A DNA stretch of 29,896 nucleotides from a virus: the IMG/VR virus record IMGVR_UViG_3300027582_000012, positions 1 through 29,896 of that record, one strand, 5' to 3'. The notes under the pieces were generated by a model. It searched no databases, was not told the origin of the DNA, and worked only from the letters and a program-made list of their open reading frames with translations. The position numbers were made by a program, and so were the translations under genes. Within the stretch, counting starts at the first letter, position 1; each line of letters opens with the position of its first letter. Below are positions 1-5,775 of this stretch, piece after piece.

Positions 1-473
1 GGCGCTTCAAAGACCTCTACCTGTCAGGCGGTGTCGTCTTCGGTGCTACTGGCGGCAACGTCTCAAGCAAGACGCTGGATGACTATGAAGAAGGGACGTG
101 GACTCCTATTATAAACAGAGAAACAACTAGTCCTTCTGTTACTTACGGAACGCAAACAGGACGTTATACAAAAATTGGTAGATTTGTTCACGCTACGTTT
201 TTAATTCAAATTACTGGGTTTACAAATAGCGGATCTGGCAGAACAAAAGTTGGAGGGTTGCCTTTTTCTTCTGTTGCAAGTGAAGCGCCGGGCGGATCTT
301 TTTACCGATTAGACGGCATAAATACTACGGCGACTGGACAATTTACATCTCAACTTACAGGCGGTACGGAGTTTCGAATAGTTGATTTAGAGTCTGATGG
401 AGGCGTTACGCTTATAGAAGCCGCTCCTGCAACTGGCTATGTAATTGGTCAAGTCATATACGAAGCATCTTAA
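1..473 (+). CDS. Tail fibre, C-terminal fragment (5' end outside the window)
   Basis: The frame is open from base 3 and ends at TAA 471-473, giving 156 residues with no start of its own. It begins RFKDLYLSGG and carries LDDYEEGTWTP at about residues 26-36, a junction I know from many marine phage tail fibres just before the variable receptor-binding tip. The remainder is Gly/Thr/Ser-rich and looks like beta structure. No S74-type self-cleaving chaperone is visible. The N-terminal part of the same kind of gene runs off the right end of the window at 29896, so both pieces probably belong to one gene in a circular or permuted genome. Base composition changes sharply just after the EEGTWTP codons, which suggests an exchanged tip. 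Confidence 0.8.
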   Translation, partial: RFKDLYLSGGVVFGATGGNVSSKTLDDYEEGTWTPIINRETTSPSVTYGTQTGRYTKIGRFVHATFLIQITGFTNSGSGRTKVGGLPFSSVASEAPGGSFYRLDGINTTATGQFTSQLTGGTEFRIVDLESDGGVTLIEAAPATGYVIGQVIYEAS

Positions 474-479
474 CCCTAT

Positions 480-501
480 AGCCTCAGTGGATTCTGGGGC
501 T
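480..501 (+). other. Hairpin between tail fibre and next gene
   Basis: AGCCTCA (480-486) can pair with TGGGGCT (495-501) including one G-U pair, around an 8-nt loop. No T-tract follows, so it is not a standard intrinsic terminator. It could be an RNA-processing or attenuation site between the fibre stop and the gene at 521. Confidence 0.3.
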
Positions 502-520
502 GGACTAACAGGAGACAACA

Positions 521-748
521 ATGTCATTAACTAAAGAAGTAGTAGCAGACAAGATCGAAGTAGTCACAGGCTATGACGAGGACGGCAACGCCACCACCTC
601 TGTTCAAGTACGGACTGCTACTAAGGTACTCGAAGACGGCGCTGTAATTTCACAGTCGTATCACCGTCATGTAATTCAATCAGGTGACGACTACTCAGCT
701 GAACCCGCTAACGTACAGGCTATTTGTGTAGCCGCATTCGGAGAATAA
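521..748 (+). CDS. Small acidic phage protein of unknown function
   Basis: This 75-residue protein starts at ATG 521 behind a strong ribosome site (AGGAG at 509-513). It is acidic, with a short polar pattern GYDEDGNATTSVQVR near residues 17-31 that looks like beta structure, and has no signal peptide or membrane segment. It is the first of a run of small genes between tail fibre and lysis genes, where T7-like and related marine phages often carry accessory proteins. I recognise no catalytic motif and assign no function. Confidence 0.75.
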   Translation: MSLTKEVVADKIEVVTGYDEDGNATTSVQVRTATKVLEDGAVISQSYHRHVIQSGDDYSAEPANVQAICVAAFGE

Positions 749-750
749 AA

Positions 751-1080
751 ATGACTACATGGACTATTGCAACACTCGAGCGTGACATCCAGCCAGCAGA
801 CATGGATGGCGCAGTAGTCGTTGCACACTGGCGGGCTACTGATTCAGAAACTGTAGGCGAGGGTGACGACGCTGTTACCTACTCTGCATCCTCCTACGGT
901 ACTGTAGGCTTTACACCAGACCCTACAGCGCCCGGATACGTCCCCTACGCCGACTTAACTGAAGAAATGGCCTTGGGCTGGGTATGGGAGTCTGTAGATA
1001 AGGACGCTACTGAGGCGGCTCTAGCGGCTAAGATTGAAGCAGAGAAGAACCCTGTCACTGCTAACGGCGTACCTTGGTGA
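751..1080 (+). CDS. Conserved phage protein of unknown function (ends GVPW)
   Basis: I chose ATG 751 over an upstream in-frame start because GGAG lies 7 bases before it. The 109-residue product begins MTTWTIATLERD, has a central beta-like stretch (VVVAHWRATDSE, YSASSYGTVGF), then a helical segment (LTEEMALGWVWESVDK) and an Ala/Lys-rich helix, and ends NGVPW. I know similar short proteins with this start and a terminal G-x-PW from other phages, without known function. No membrane segment or active-site motif is seen. Its stop overlaps the GTG start of the next gene, implying translational coupling. Confidence 0.75.
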   Translation: MTTWTIATLERDIQPADMDGAVVVAHWRATDSETVGEGDDAVTYSASSYGTVGFTPDPTAPGYVPYADLTEEMALGWVWESVDKDATEAALAAKIEAEKNPVTANGVPW

Positions 1081-1472
1081 ACCTAAAAGACTTCAACACT
1101 TTATACAATTACAAGCACGATCCAGACGGTCGTGATTTGTGGCGAGTAATAAAGCCAGTCGAAGAAGTCTATCGGGGTGACTGCGAAGACTATGCGCTGT
1201 CCGTCCTGTATTACGTTGTGTGCAAAGAGTCTTGGATAAAATTTTGGTGGATGCTATTTACATTTAGTGCAGAGATATGCGGGTGCAAAACCAAGACGGG
1301 TGGTCATGCAGTCCTTCGTGTTGGTAAAATGTATATTGATAACTGGACAAAGGAATGGGTTGACCGAGCGCACATGGAATCTCTTGGTCACAAGTTTTGG
1401 TCTTGGAATTACACGATATTACCAACAACTGTAGTAATAAAAATGATTTTAGGGAAAACAAAAAATGACTGA
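1077..1472 (+). CDS. Transglutaminase-like cysteine peptidase (BTLCP type)
   Basis: This 131-residue protein carries a papain/transglutaminase-like triad in the expected order: Cys36 in RGDCEDYAL, His77 in GGHAVLRV and Asp88 in MYIDN. Order and spacing match the bacterial transglutaminase-like cysteine peptidase family; function is inferred from the motifs. The start is either GTG 1077, whose GTGA overlaps the previous stop, or TTG 1074; I prefer GTG. A hydrophobic patch (about 53-63, Trp/Phe-rich) lies between Cys and His, but there is no clear signal peptide. It sits before the lysis genes, so a role in cell-envelope breakdown or protein processing is possible but unproven. The gene is AT-richer than its neighbours. 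Confidence 0.7.
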   Translation: MNLKDFNTLYNYKHDPDGRDLWRVIKPVEEVYRGDCEDYALSVLYYVVCKESWIKFWWMLFTFSAEICGCKTKTGGHAVLRVGKMYIDNWTKEWVDRAHMESLGHKFWSWNYTILPTTVVIKMILGKTKND

Positions 1473-1659
1473 TTTTAGTATTGATGGACGTGAGATTGAT
1501 GTTGAAAGCCTGAGTGATCAAGGTAAAGCCGCACTGCAAAAGGCGGTAAATTTAAATCAGCAACTCTTAGGAATAGAAGAGCAACGCCAAGACCTTAACC
1601 TTCTTATGAATCACTACGCCTCAATCGTTAGAGAAGAGACTGCTGAAGAAGATGAGTGA
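1465..1659 (+). CDS. Small helical phage protein (DUF6447-like)
   Basis: The 64-residue product has the pattern FSIDGREIDVESLSDQGKAALQ, then a long predicted helix with Gln/Leu heptads (about 28-60) and an acidic end. From memory it resembles a short phage family (DUF6447) with a TIDGKEYxxxDLSDEAK-like start and a C-terminal coiled coil, but I cannot confirm membership. It overlaps the peptidase gene upstream by 8 bases and the next gene by 8, so it is part of a coupled run. Function is unknown. Confidence 0.7.
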   Translation: MTDFSIDGREIDVESLSDQGKAALQKAVNLNQQLLGIEEQRQDLNLLMNHYASIVREETAEEDE

Positions 1660-1930
1660 GTCGCTCTTAGATCGCATAGGTGTATCGGGTTATAATAAAC
1701 CCAAGCGTACACCCGGCCATCCAAAAAAGTCGCACGTTGTCGTGGCTAAGGAAGGCGATCAGGTAAGGACTATACGCTTTGGTCAACAAGGTGTGTCTGG
1801 CTCCCCTGCTAAGTCTGGAGAGTCTGAGACGGCAAGGAACCGCCGTCGATCATTTAGGGCGCGTCATGCAAAGAACATAGCCAAGGGCAAGATGTCTGCG
1901 GCGTTTTGGTCATCAAAGGTGAAATGGTAA
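1652..1930 (+). CDS. Basic phage protein of unknown function (GKMSAAFW motif)
   Basis: This 92-residue, strongly basic protein has two blocks: PKRTPGHPKKSHVVVAK with IRFGQQGVSGSP (about 17-50), and a C-terminal block RRRSFRARHAKNIAKGKMSAA ending FWSSKVKW. I recognise this pattern from many marine phage genomes, where its function is unknown. The basic, small nature would fit nucleic-acid binding or a minor virion protein, but that is inference. It starts within the end of the previous gene, and its TAA shares a base with the next ATG (TAATG). Confidence 0.8.
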   Translation: MSESLLDRIGVSGYNKPKRTPGHPKKSHVVVAKEGDQVRTIRFGQQGVSGSPAKSGESETARNRRRSFRARHAKNIAKGKMSAAFWSSKVKW

Positions 1931-2085
1931 TGAGAAAGCCAAAGAAAGGTTTGTATGCAAACATAGCGGCGAAGCGTAATCGCATCGCTAGTGGCTCTGG
2001 CGAGCGTATGCGTAAGCCCGGTACTGCCGGTGCGCCTACTGCACAATCGTTTAAAGACGCCGCTAAGACGGCCAAGAAAAGATAA
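1930..2085 (+). CDS. Very small basic phage protein (KKGLYANI type)
   Basis: A 51-residue product starts at ATG 1930 inside the previous stop (TAATG) and ends at TAA 2083-2085. It reads MRKPKKGLYANIAAKRNRIA, then SGSGERMRKPGTAGAPTAQS and a Lys-rich tail. I recognise the GLYANI, SGSGExMRKPG and GAPTA pattern as a small conserved protein of marine phages, function unknown. Its length makes it easy to miss, but the motif and coupling support it. It is highly basic with no membrane segment. Confidence 0.75.
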   Translation: MRKPKKGLYANIAAKRNRIASGSGERMRKPGTAGAPTAQSFKDAAKTAKKR

Positions 2086-2088
2086 GCC

Positions 2089-2421
2089 ATGAGTGTCGAG
2101 CAGTCAGTTGCCAAGCTGGAAGCACAGCAAGAGGCAATGGCTCAAGATGTAAGTGAGATGAAGTCTGCGTTGACTAGTATCGCTCAGACTTTGCGTGATC
2201 TATCCAGCATGGAGCAGAGGCAGATTTACTTGGCGGAGACTGTAGCCCGCGCGCACAAGCGCATTGATGAGATTCAAGCAATCGTGAAAGATGAAGTAAA
2301 GAATCACGAGAAGCGCATCCAAGCAATCGAGATCAGCATTGCGAAGAACCAATGGATCGAGCGCATTATCATGGCGGCCTTAATGACTGGCATCGGTATA
2401 TGGATTAAAGGCGGAGTCTAG
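2089..2421 (+). CDS. Coiled-coil protein with C-terminal membrane anchor (XhlA-like)
   Basis: The 110-residue protein is almost entirely helical with heptad-like spacing (about 3-82), followed by one hydrophobic segment at 91-107 (IIMAALMTGIGIWI) and a short tail. This layout, cytoplasmic coiled coil plus C-terminal anchor, resembles the XhlA haemolysin-type lysis accessory proteins. Its position directly before the holin supports a lysis role. Alternatives are a spanin-like or membrane-scaffold protein, but no lipobox is present. Its TAG overlaps the next GTG by one base. The ribosome site is weak. Confidence 0.6.
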   Translation: MSVEQSVAKLEAQQEAMAQDVSEMKSALTSIAQTLRDLSSMEQRQIYLAETVARAHKRIDEIQAIVKDEVKNHEKRIQAIEISIAKNQWIERIIMAALMTGIGIWIKGGV

Positions 2422-2816
2422 TGCTTGAGCTACTAGTCGGACCCATATCCAACCTGTTAGACAAGGTTATTCCTGACGCGGATGAGCGCAGTCGTCTAGC
2501 CCACGAGATCGCCACATTAACTGAGAGGCAAGCCCATGAAATCGCCAAAGCTCAGATCGCAGTCAACAAAGAAGAAGCATCCCATACGTCAATGTTTGTC
2601 AGTGGTTGGCGGCCTGCTGTGGGCTGGGTCTGTTGTGCTGGGCTTGCTAGTAATTATCTTCTGGTGCCTTTCGCAAATTTTGGGCTTGGTATTGCTGGCT
2701 CTGCTTATATGGTCCCCTTGTTAGACCTAAGCGAGATGATGCCTGTACTTCTTGGTATGCTTGGGCTTGGTGCAATGCGCACGGTAGAGAAGACAAAGGA
2801 CGTTGCTCGTAAATGA
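2421..2816 (+). CDS. Phage holin, 3-TM family
   Basis: The 131-residue protein has an amphipathic N-terminal half with HEIAKAQIAVNKEEA (about 39-53), followed by SGWRPAVGWVC at 61-71, which begins the first membrane segment. Two further hydrophobic stretches follow (about 86-101 and 106-120). This pattern, NKxEA then GWRPxxGWVC, is typical of the 3-TM holins first named in gene-transfer agents (GTA_holin_3TM). Such holins open the inner membrane to release the endolysin. It starts at GTG 2421, overlapping the preceding stop, and ends ATGA-overlapped with the endolysin gene, forming a standard lysis cassette. Confidence 0.85.
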   Translation: MLELLVGPISNLLDKVIPDADERSRLAHEIATLTERQAHEIAKAQIAVNKEEASHTSMFVSGWRPAVGWVCCAGLASNYLLVPFANFGLGIAGSAYMVPLLDLSEMMPVLLGMLGLGAMRTVEKTKDVARK

Positions 2817-3172
2817 CTTATAAATATTTTTCAAAGGCCGAGTTCCGGTGCAGAGAGACCCAAGAGAATAACGTCTCCGAAGACCTAATTCTGGCTCTCG
2901 ATACCCTCCGAGAGTGCGTCGGCTTCCCCCTGATCGTGACCAGCGGGTTTAGGTCTGTGAACCACAGCGCGGAGATCAATAAGCCCAACGGCCCCGGCAC
3001 CCATGCCCGCGGAATCGCCGCTGACCTTAAAGTAACCAACGGCTTTGAAAGAATGAACATCGTGCATGAGGCTTTGAAGATGGGAGTCTTCACCGGCATA
3101 GGTGTTCACAAAGATTTTATCCATCTTGATATGCGTGATTCCACACCAGTCATGTGGAGCTACTACAACTAA
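2813..3172 (+). CDS. Endolysin, M15 family zinc peptidase
   Basis: The 119-residue protein matches the peptidase M15 (M15_3) fold used to cut peptide bridges in peptidoglycan. Visible zinc ligands are His64 and Asp71 in THARGIAADLKV and His104 in FIHLD; SGFRS at 44-48 is the usual preceding motif. It begins YKYFSKAEFRC, typical of phage M15 enzymes. No signal peptide is present, consistent with holin-dependent release. Start ATG 2813 overlaps the holin stop (ATGA). It is the last gene before the early promoter region. Confidence 0.9.
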   Translation: MTYKYFSKAEFRCRETQENNVSEDLILALDTLRECVGFPLIVTSGFRSVNHSAEINKPNGPGTHARGIAADLKVTNGFERMNIVHEALKMGVFTGIGVHKDFIHLDMRDSTPVMWSYYN

Positions 3173-3186
3173 TAAACATAAAGTGT

Positions 3187-3215
3187 TTGCATTGCCCTTG
3201 AAATAGACCTATAGT
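3187..3215 (+). promoter_or_regulatory. Sigma70-type promoter of the early block
   Basis: TTGCAT (3187-3192) and TATAGT (3210-3215) are separated by exactly 17 bases. The -10 matches TATAAT in five of six positions; the -35 keeps TTG. It lies in the gap after the lysis genes and before the early genes, so host RNA polymerase could start the 3254 operon here. Confidence 0.6.
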
Positions 3216-3221
3216 GTCTAT

Positions 3222-3235
3222 GTTCCATGTGGAAC
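3222..3235 (+). promoter_or_regulatory. Palindrome at transcription start, possible operator
   Basis: GTTCCA-TG-TGGAAC is a perfect 6-bp inverted repeat with a 2-bp centre. It begins 7 bases after the -10, covering the expected start site, as operators often do. The HTH protein at 4652 or the one at 4866 could be the binder, but nothing in the sequence links them directly. Confidence 0.45.
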
Positions 3236-3253
3236 TACCAAGGGAGATAGCAA

Positions 3254-3568
3254 ATGGCACGTTTTGATTTCTACGAAATTCTCATTAACCACCCGACGTG
3301 GGAAGAAAGTTTCCACGACATCACTGACCCCGATATTCGTCGCGAGATTATGTGTGATGTTGAAGATATCTCATCCGAGATAGCCCCTACCGCAATGCAA
3401 CAAACTGGCAGTGAGATCGAATGGGTAGACCTAATCTTTAACGATGAGGTTGACCCGGCTGTCGTGGTTGCTAAAACCCGCGAGCTTCTATGGAACTACT
3501 CAGAGTCCATGATCGTCGATCTTGTTCAAGCTGAAGCCGCTAAACACGCGGAGGCTTACGATGCTTGA
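3254..3568 (+). CDS. Acidic early protein of unknown function
   Basis: The first gene behind the early promoter encodes 104 residues starting MARFDFYEILINHP at ATG 3254, with an AGGGAG ribosome site at 3241-3246. It is rich in Asp and Glu and mostly helical, with no membrane segment and no motif I recognise. First-transcribed acidic proteins of phages are often host-takeover factors, but nothing here proves that. It overlaps the next gene by 8 bases. Confidence 0.75.
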   Translation: MARFDFYEILINHPTWEESFHDITDPDIRREIMCDVEDISSEIAPTAMQQTGSEIEWVDLIFNDEVDPAVVVAKTRELLWNYSESMIVDLVQAEAAKHAEAYDA

Positions 3569-3779
3569 TCTAAGTAAAAGCGACGAGGCTTTCTTGTCCG
3601 ATCGGTTCAAAGATTATCTGACCGTAGCTAGTCGTGATTTCCGTCACGGCTTCGAGGATGGCGTGGCTTGTAATGACCAAGCCTACCCAGCAACTGACAC
3701 CTACCTATCAGGCTACGCCGACGGCTATGCCTTAACCCAGATGCGCCAAGCATCACAACACGCCGGAGAAACATTATGA
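3561..3779 (+). CDS. Small early protein of unknown function
   Basis: ATG 3561 is preferred over an upstream start because GGAGG stands 7 bases before it. The 72-residue product has an aromatic/acidic centre (FRHGFEDGVACNDQ, then TYLSGYADGYALTQM). Similar short proteins with a GYxDGYAL pattern occur in phage early regions without known role. No catalytic motif or membrane segment. The TGA overlaps the ATG of the annealing-like gene. Confidence 0.7.
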   Translation: MLDLSKSDEAFLSDRFKDYLTVASRDFRHGFEDGVACNDQAYPATDTYLSGYADGYALTQMRQASQHAGETL

Positions 3780-4372
3780 ATGGCATCGTAAAAATCCACG
3801 GAAAAGAATATAAGACCGTGGCACTCCGGGTCGCAGAGTTTAGAGCGGCCCATCCCGACTACACGATCTTGACCGAGCTGGTCGAAGCTAACGACGTGCT
3901 GGTCATTATGAAAGCAACTATCTCGGCGGCTGGAATGGTCATTGCTACTGGTCACGCTGAAGAGGTACGCGCCGCCAGCAAGATCAATAGCCAGGCGGCT
4001 ATGGAAGTGGCTGAGAGTTCGGCGGTGGGTCGCGCATTGGCTTTCTTCGGACTGGCTGGCGAGGAGCTTTCTATCGCGTCTGCCGATGAGGTTGCACACG
4101 CTATCCAGCAACAACAAGACACCGGGCCGATCATGGCTCACAACGAAGCATTACAGCGCAACTATGCGTCTGTGTACTTCATCAAAGAACACCTCGCATT
4201 GAAGGCATGGGAAGCCGTAGCAGAGGCGTGGGGCGAGATCAGCAACGACGACAAGAAAGCCTTGTGGGTTGCACCTAGTAAGGGTGGCATCTTCACAACT
4301 GCCGAGCGTAGTGATCTCAAAAGCAATGAGTTTAACGAAGCACGTAAATTAATCTTGGGAGAGACAGCATGA
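3776..4372 (+). CDS. Rad52/Sak-like single-strand annealing protein (candidate)
   Basis: The 198-residue protein contains AAGMVIATGHAEEVRA (51-66), then INSQAAMEVAESSAVGRALAFFG (70-92, key residues N71, S81, S82, G85, R86, A87). Phage single-strand annealing proteins carry a comparable block in which a short helix with xAxGRAL is followed by a glycine loop, and Rad52- and Erf-type proteins have an analogous one. The C-terminal third (about 125-198) looks like a helical partner-binding tail. The next gene ends in an SSB-type tail, which fits a recombination pair. The specific family assignment is from memory; a general DNA-metabolism role is safer. Confidence 0.55.
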   Translation: MNGIVKIHGKEYKTVALRVAEFRAAHPDYTILTELVEANDVLVIMKATISAAGMVIATGHAEEVRAASKINSQAAMEVAESSAVGRALAFFGLAGEELSIASADEVAHAIQQQQDTGPIMAHNEALQRNYASVYFIKEHLALKAWEAVAEAWGEISNDDKKALWVAPSKGGIFTTAERSDLKSNEFNEARKLILGETA

Positions 4373-4671
4373 ATAAAGACATAACCTTTGTAGATGGGAT
4401 GATCTGCAAGCGCCAACAAAACGCACCGGACTTTGTGGTGTGCAACATCTCAGTAAAGAAGTCGGAGATGATCCCCTTCTTAAATGCTCAGTCAGGTGAT
4501 TGGGTTAATGTTCAAGTTCTTAAAGCAAAAGCGAGCGACAAGATATATGCCAAACTCGATACCTGGGAACCAGACCCGTCAAAAGTTCATGCAGATGGCG
4601 TTCAACAAGTCCGAGACACCCTTGCAACCCAGACCCCGGCTGACCAGTTCAATGACGACATCCCATTTTGA
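4369..4671 (+). CDS. ssDNA-binding-like protein with SSB C-terminal tip
   Basis: The 100-residue protein begins with a compact beta-like domain (ITFVDGMICKRQQNAPDFVV, then GDWVNVQVL and KIYAKLDTWEP), consistent with a small OB-type fold, and ends in a flexible acidic tail whose last residues are FNDDIPF. Bacterial SSB proteins end in an acidic DDDIPF tip that recruits repair and replication proteins, so the identical DDIPF ending is a strong hint. It is coupled to the annealing-like gene (ATGA). I know related N-terminal domains from other phages, where the protein is usually annotated as unknown. Confidence 0.6.
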   Translation: MNKDITFVDGMICKRQQNAPDFVVCNISVKKSEMIPFLNAQSGDWVNVQVLKAKASDKIYAKLDTWEPDPSKVHADGVQQVRDTLATQTPADQFNDDIPF

Positions 4672-4864
4672 TGTAGGCGCGTCGTTAATAGCGGCGCAAA
4701 AACAAGCTGGCATATCGAATCTAAAGTTGGCAAAAGACTTTGGCGTATGCAAGCAAACTGCAACCCGGTGGAGATCAAAGGCAGATCAAAAGGTAAGCGT
4801 TGTTTTTGCTCTCTCTGATTACTTCGGTATGAGTTGCGAATCTTTTTTAGATTTAGGGAGATGA
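4652..4864 (+). CDS. Cro/CI-type HTH regulator
   Basis: The 70-residue product starts at ATG 4652, overlapping the previous gene by 20 bases. It has a Cro/CI-like helix-turn-helix at about 19-41 (ISNLKLAKDFGVCKQTATRW), followed by a small helical part (SVVFALSDYFGMSCESFLDL). It is the size of a single-domain Cro-type regulator. The ribosome site is poor, so translation may depend on coupling. It could control the early promoter at 3187, which carries a palindrome. Without an integrase gene nearby, a lysis-lysogeny role is uncertain. Confidence 0.65.
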   Translation: MTTSHFDVGASLIAAQKQAGISNLKLAKDFGVCKQTATRWRSKADQKVSVVFALSDYFGMSCESFLDLGR

Positions 4865-4865
4865 C

Positions 4866-5060
4866 ATGAGCCACACAATGCAAATTCTTGACCACCTAGA
4901 AAGTAAACCGATCACTGCTATGGAAGCCTTGAACGACTACGGGTGCTTTCGGTTGGCGGCGCGGATCAATGAGCTTCGCATGGGCGGTCACGATATCCGT
5001 ACAGAAATAAAAAACAAAGATGGCAAGCGGTATGCGATGTATCACTTGCTGAAAAAGTAG
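4866..5060 (+). CDS. Small winged-helix protein (HTH_39-like)
   Basis: The 64-residue product, preceded by GGGAG (4857-4861), reads ILDHLESKPITAMEALNDYG followed by CFRLAARINELRMGG and HDIRTEIKNKDGKRYAMYHL. This is the compact winged helix seen in many phages (Pfam HTH_39): helix, recognition helix RLAARINELR, and a beta wing ending in a Tyr/aromatic strand. It probably binds DNA; its target is unknown. It ends AAA AAG TAG, and a perfect GC hairpin follows 12 bases later. One base separates it from the previous stop. Confidence 0.75.
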   Translation: MSHTMQILDHLESKPITAMEALNDYGCFRLAARINELRMGGHDIRTEIKNKDGKRYAMYHLLKK

Positions 5061-5072
5061 AGGCAAAAAAAA

Positions 5073-5090
5073 GCCCCTCGCGAGAGGGGC
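5073..5090. terminator. GC hairpin with GNRA loop, terminator-like
   Basis: GCCCCTC and GAGGGGC pair perfectly around a GCGA tetraloop. Eight A precede it, but no T-run follows on the plus strand, so as an intrinsic terminator it fits the minus strand better. On the plus strand it may slow polymerase or protect the 3' end of the early transcript. Confidence 0.5.
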
Positions 5091-5397
5091 CAATCACTGT
5101 CCAAGGGAGGGACGTTTGTGATATCTTCGGAGTCGTCAAACAAGAAGATGAATGGATTATACACCACAAAACCATTCCGTATCCTCCCTCATCTACTTTT
5201 TTGTCAGAGATTACTGGGCGTTAGGCCGAGGAACCTAAGAACCTCGGAGACAGAGTTGACCCTCTCTATGATGCGCCTCCCTGTGCCGAGAGCTGGTAAA
5301 GGGAATAGATGTCAAGATTCGATACAGTAATCAAAGCTCGTCATTACTAATTAACTAATTTGCTGGAGCTTGCTCCGGCATTAAAAGGGAAGTGTGG
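5091..5397. other. Intergenic region with two further hairpins
   Basis: Apart from the doubtful ORF at 5118, no clear gene is seen here. CCGAGG (5226-5231) pairs with CCTCGG (5242-5247) around a 10-nt loop. GCTGGAGC and GCTCCGGC (5362-5379) can form a stem with one G-U pair just before the next ribosome site. A TTGACC at about 5255 has no matching -10 at the right distance. The region could carry regulatory RNA for the replication gene at 5398. Confidence 0.35.
5118..5330 (+). CDS. Doubtful small ORF with strong ribosome site
   Basis: GTG 5118 stands 7 bases after GGGAGG (5105-5110), an excellent ribosome site, and opens a 70-codon frame. The predicted peptide is unusual: Arg/Ser/Leu-rich, without clear secondary structure or any family I know. 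The same DNA read one frame back encodes a more protein-like peptide but lacks a start codon. I list this as a possible gene because of the ribosome site; it may be noise in a regulatory gap. Confidence 0.25.
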   Translation: MISSESSNKKMNGLYTTKPFRILPHLLFCQRLLGVRPRNLRTSETELTLSMMRLPVPRAGKGNRCQDSIQ

Positions 5398-5775
5398 ATG
5401 ATAATTTTAAACGATGGTACTTACTACGAACCCGATGATGAGCAAATCATTTATTGGCAGAATGCTTTTCCAAAGGTCGATATCTTTGCTGAATTAAGTG
5501 CGATGGCCGCGTGGTGTGACGCCAATCCAAAGAAGCGTAAGAAGGATGGCAAGCGTTTTGCGGCTAGCTGGTTAAGCCGAGCATCTCAGCAGGAACGTGG
5601 GGTGTCACCATTTGCGGAGAAAATGACTACAAATTCTGGTAAAATCGCGATGAAAGCTTGGTCAACGGTAGACGATTGCACTCACGATTTTATGAAATCA
5701 GAAAGTTACAGGTCGCATTGCTTGGAAAAATACGGCCAGTACGTCACGTTTGGCGGCGAGCGGGTGACAGCTTGA
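5398..5775 (+). CDS. Replication-associated protein (short, partner of origin region)
   Basis: ATG 5398 is used because AAGGGA lies 8 bases upstream; GTG 5392 is the alternative. The 125-residue product contains an acidic start (DGTYYEPDDEQIIYW) and, at about 25-58, a helical block FPKVDIFAELSAMAAWCDAN followed by PKKRKKDGKRFAASWLSRA. I know this block (VDxxxELxxMxxWxxANPxxRKxxxGxxRFxxxWLSR) from the C-terminal end of phage replication-initiation proteins. Here it stands nearly alone, with a Lys/Arg-rich DNA-binding look. The stop codon opens the inverted repeat at 5775, which contains iterons, so an origin-binding role is a reasonable inference. No primase or helicase domain is present. Confidence 0.55.
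   Translation: MIILNDGTYYEPDDEQIIYWQNAFPKVDIFAELSAMAAWCDANPKKRKKDGKRFAASWLSRASQQERGVSPFAEKMTTNSGKIAMKAWSTVDDCTHDFMKSESYRSHCLEKYGQYVTFGGERVTA

Noticed and set aside
1264-1539. Minus-strand frame of 91 codons opposite the cysteine peptidase
   Set aside because: It is the shadow of a gene with a clear triad; no ribosome site and an odd peptide.
3725-4141. Minus-strand frame of 138 codons
   Set aside because: Lies opposite the annealing-like gene and its neighbour, has no ribosome site, and its peptide resembles no family.
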